From positions 1 through 10,398 of the forward strand of contig JARHZT010000047.1 of assembly GCA_029258015.1 (NCBI GenBank): DNA of 10,398 nt, read 5' to 3'. The stretch comes from Malacoplasma sp. (GTDB lineage: Bacteria > Bacillota_I > Bacilli_A > Mycoplasmatales > Mycoplasmoidaceae). This document shows positions 8,353 to 10,398 of the stretch, in pieces; the first letter of the stretch is position 1; each line of letters starts with the position of its first letter. A program made the translations under genes and the position numbers. The notes beneath the pieces are model-generated. The model saw only the letters and a program-made list of their open reading frames with translations. It had not been told where the DNA came from and did no database searches.

Positions 8353-8441
8353 ATTCTTATAAATAAAAACTATTGAGTTAAAAAATGTTTCATATTTCTA
8401 TTTTTTTTTATAATTATTTAAGAATAAATTTAGGGAATTTT
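8353..8441. promoter_or_regulatory. Divergent promoter region between the exporter and the plus-strand genes
   Basis: This 89-nt gap must drive transcription both ways. For the plus strand there is TATAAT at 8409-8414 and the ribosome site AGGGA at 8432-8436, five bases before the ATG at 8442. A run of nine T (8401-8409) runs straight into this -10 box, inside the spacer to any -35. On the minus strand TATAAA (8411-8406) is a possible -10 for the exporter, but no clear -35 or strong ribosome site precedes 8352. The two -10 candidates overlap, so the directions may compete. Confidence 0.45.
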
Positions 8442-8933
8442 ATGAATTTAAAATTAAAAAATTTACACAACCAAAATATTTACAATAATTTATCATCATA
8501 CAAAGACAAAACACTTTGCATAGACAGTATTGATAAATGAAAAGAATATTTTTTATTAAATAAAGAAAGAAAAAATAAAGAAGCAAATTCAACAAATAAT
8601 AATTTTTTAAATAAAAGAATTAAAAAGAACCTTAAAGGTTTTGAATTATTAGTAAATTCAATAGGTTTAAACAAAAAAATTACAAATGGATATTTTCTAG
8701 ACTATTCTTCTTATGTTAATATCTATCTTTATTTTGATTCCATGGATAACATCTTGCTATACGTTAATGACACTTGTGAAGCTAGAGGAGACAAGCAAGT
8801 TGGAAGTATACAAGAAGCTATTAATTACTTAAAAAATGAAGATGTAGTAATTTCAGAAGTTGAGGAAATATTTATAGATGAAAATGAATGAAAATCATTT
8901 ACAGACTCTTTTGAAGCTGATAAAAGAAGTTAA
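8442..8933 (+). CDS. Hypothetical protein, 163 residues
   Basis: I do not recognise this protein. The start is well supported (AGGGA five bases before the ATG, TATAAT about 30 nt upstream) and the frame runs to TAA through two in-frame TGA codons, read as Trp33 and Trp150. The first ~65 residues are rich in Asn and Lys and look polar and flexible (KERKNKEANSTNNNF...). The rest looks folded, with a beta-rich stretch (GYFLDYSSYVNIYLYFDSMDNILLYVND, about 85-112), a helix (SIQEAINYLKN) and an acidic end. There is no signal peptide, membrane segment or double-glycine leader, so it is probably cytoplasmic and probably not the cargo of the neighbouring exporter. It lies 62 nt upstream of the EzrA-like gene in the same direction and may be transcribed with it. 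Confidence 0.8.
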
Positions 8934-8961
8934 TTTTCATTTTTCTTAAAATAAAATTATT

Positions 8962-8981
8962 TATATTAGTATACTAATATA
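8962..8981. promoter_or_regulatory. Perfect 20-bp palindrome over a possible -10 box
   Basis: TATATTAGTATACTAATATA is its own reverse complement with no spacer. It lies 15 nt before the start codon of the EzrA-like gene and just before its AGGAAA ribosome site (8985-8990). The centre contains TATACT (8970-8975), a fair -10 match. A dimeric repressor site covering a promoter would look like this. With no loop it is unlikely to be a terminator, and chance in AT-rich DNA is possible. Confidence 0.45.
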
Positions 8982-8995
8982 GACAGGAAATTTTA

Positions 8996-10398
8996 ATGAC
9001 AATTTTTTTAATATTATCAATAATTTTTTTTATTATCAGTATCTCTCTTTTTGGTTTAATTTTATATATTTTCTACAAGAATAAAAAATATAAGGAAATG
9101 GAAACAGAATTAAAAAAAGATTGAAATGATCTTTCATTATACAATTTTGAGAAAATCAATCTCCCTATAGAACATATAAGTTTTCTTGATGAAAAATTTG
9201 AAAAAATAATGTATTTGTTTAATGACTTTTCAGAAAAATATTGAGAAAAATTAGAAATTATAAAAAATAAAATATATAAGTTACAAAAAACTTTATCAAA
9301 TTATGATTGAAAATCTTTTAATGAAATTTATCAAAGTGCCAAATTAGAAATTAGAATGTTGAAATCATCACTATCTTCTCTATTTGAAATTCAACAAAAT
9401 ATATTAAATTACAAAGATTATATAAGTTATATTCTTGTAGCATATAGAGAGAATAGTTGAAATTTAATAGATTTTTATAATACAAACTTATCAGATGACA
9501 CTAAAGATATAGATAATATAAAACTTATTAAACAAAACGTTTCTAATTTAAGATTCGCAACAGAAGAATTAAATGAGTGTTTAGAAAACTACGACATAAA
9601 TTACACTATATCCTCTATTAATAATGCCAATTCTGCATTTTGCAAATTATGAGAATCAATAAACAAAATGTACATCACAAGAAAACAAAGCAATTACATA
9701 GATTACTCTATTAATGAAATAAATAATATATTGAAAAATAATTACAAGACAATTCAAACAAATGTAATTAACTCTGCTGAAAAACAAATGTCTAAGGTAA
9801 TAAAAAATTATGACTATGTTAAGGCCAATGCTGATAAAGGTAATGAAAAAGAATTGCAAAAACTAACACTATCAATAATTAAGTCATTATGAAATATTAA
9901 AAAAGATTTAAATATAACATTCAAATCAAGTGAATTTTTCAATAAAAACAAGTTAGAAATTGATAGTTTATTTAAGAAAGCAGCTGTTTATATTCCAGAT
10001 ATAACAAAGGTTCTAAATAAAATATTTGATAACTTTATAGAAAATACAGAAATCAAAACTTTAATACTAGATTGCAATACAAAGTTTTTCCAAATTCTAG
10101 GACAAATAAAAGATTATCAAAAACAAATCAATAGAAATAATTATGATCCATCAGACTTGTTAGATAAAGCTAGAAATATCATTACAATGATAATAGATAA
10201 TGTATCTGAAGCAGATAAAATAGTAGCTGAAGTAATTTCAAAATATAATTCATCTAAAAAAATATTAAATGATATTACATGCAACAAATTACTTCTAACT
10301 CAAATGAAATCATATATGCTAAAGAATAAAATTGATGATGAAAAGAATAATGAACTAATTGATAGACTTTCTAATGAACTTGATGGTATTGAAAGAAA
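8996..10398 (+). CDS. Membrane-anchored helical protein, EzrA-like (3' end outside window)
   Basis: At least 467 residues are present and the frame is still open at the right edge. It starts with one membrane segment (about 2-26, IFLILSIIFFIISISLFGLIL...) followed by a short basic stretch (YKNKKYKEMETELKKDW) and then almost entirely predicted helix rich in Glu, Lys, Asn and Ile. This is the architecture of EzrA, the Firmicute septation-ring regulator: a short N-terminal anchor with a long cytoplasmic rod of spectrin-like repeats that binds FtsZ. The region NLPIEHISFLDEKFEKIMYLFNDF then EKYWEKLE loosely resembles the first EzrA repeat (L...F..W...). TGA encodes several Trp residues, for example residue 43. 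The ATG is supported by AGGAAA at 8985-8990, and the palindrome lies just upstream. Other coiled-coil membrane proteins (SMC-like fragments, cytoskeletal or adhesion proteins) are possible; I could not see a diagnostic motif. Confidence 0.6.

Noticed and set aside
8480..8674. Minus-strand frame within the 163-residue gene
   Set aside because: Shadow of the plus-strand gene, which has good start signals; the minus frame has none.
9656..9859. Minus-strand frame within the EzrA-like gene
   Set aside because: Hydrophobic-looking reverse frame of a helical Lys/Asn-rich gene; no start signal and the plus frame is continuous.

Overview
The window is very AT-rich and its genes only make sense if TGA is read as tryptophan. 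At least nine reading frames run through one or more in-frame TGA codons at plausible Trp positions, and every gene end I can place uses TAA or TAG. This is genetic code 4, so the source is a mollicute of the Mycoplasma/Spiroplasma type. I cannot name the species. Read with the standard code, several genes look broken: the glycosyltransferase, the hydrolase, PfkA, RecO, the C39 transporter and the EzrA-like protein. YbeY disappears entirely. None of them is broken.

Layout. Positions 1-34 hold the possible start of a minus-strand gene running off the left edge. A strong minus-strand terminator at 61-112 closes a long leftward block. Reading right to left, that block is: a peptidase-containing (C39) ABC exporter, 8352-6346; a small membrane protein that overlaps it, 6368-6006; ybeY, 5991-5530; era, 5427-4534; recO, 4530-3820; a PfkA-type phosphofructokinase, 3735-2767; an alpha/beta hydrolase, 2754-1957; a degenerate 6-phosphogluconate-dehydrogenase-like protein, 1953-1045; and a family 2 glycosyltransferase, 1028-84. 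Gaps are short (3-102 nt), and a probable internal promoter lies before pfkA. To the right of 8352 a short divergent promoter region leads to two plus-strand genes: an unrecognised 163-residue protein (8442-8933) and the start of a long membrane-anchored, helical EzrA-like protein (8996 to the right edge). No intergenic stretch exceeds about 102 nt. I saw no tRNA, rRNA, CRISPR array or insertion sequence.

How the genes fit together. ybeY-era-recO is a conserved RNA-processing, ribosome-assembly and repair cluster. pfkA, the hydrolase, the dehydrogenase-like gene and the glycosyltransferase form a downstream metabolic group. Both carbohydrate-enzyme homologues in that group have lost residues important in their families. 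The most unusual part is the export module upstream of ybeY. It pairs a C39-peptidase ABC transporter (intact protease residues, shrunken atypical ATPase domain) with a 120-residue single-pass protein that may be a minimal HlyD-like adaptor, as might suit a cell without a wall. No double-glycine substrate peptide is visible nearby, so the cargo is unknown.
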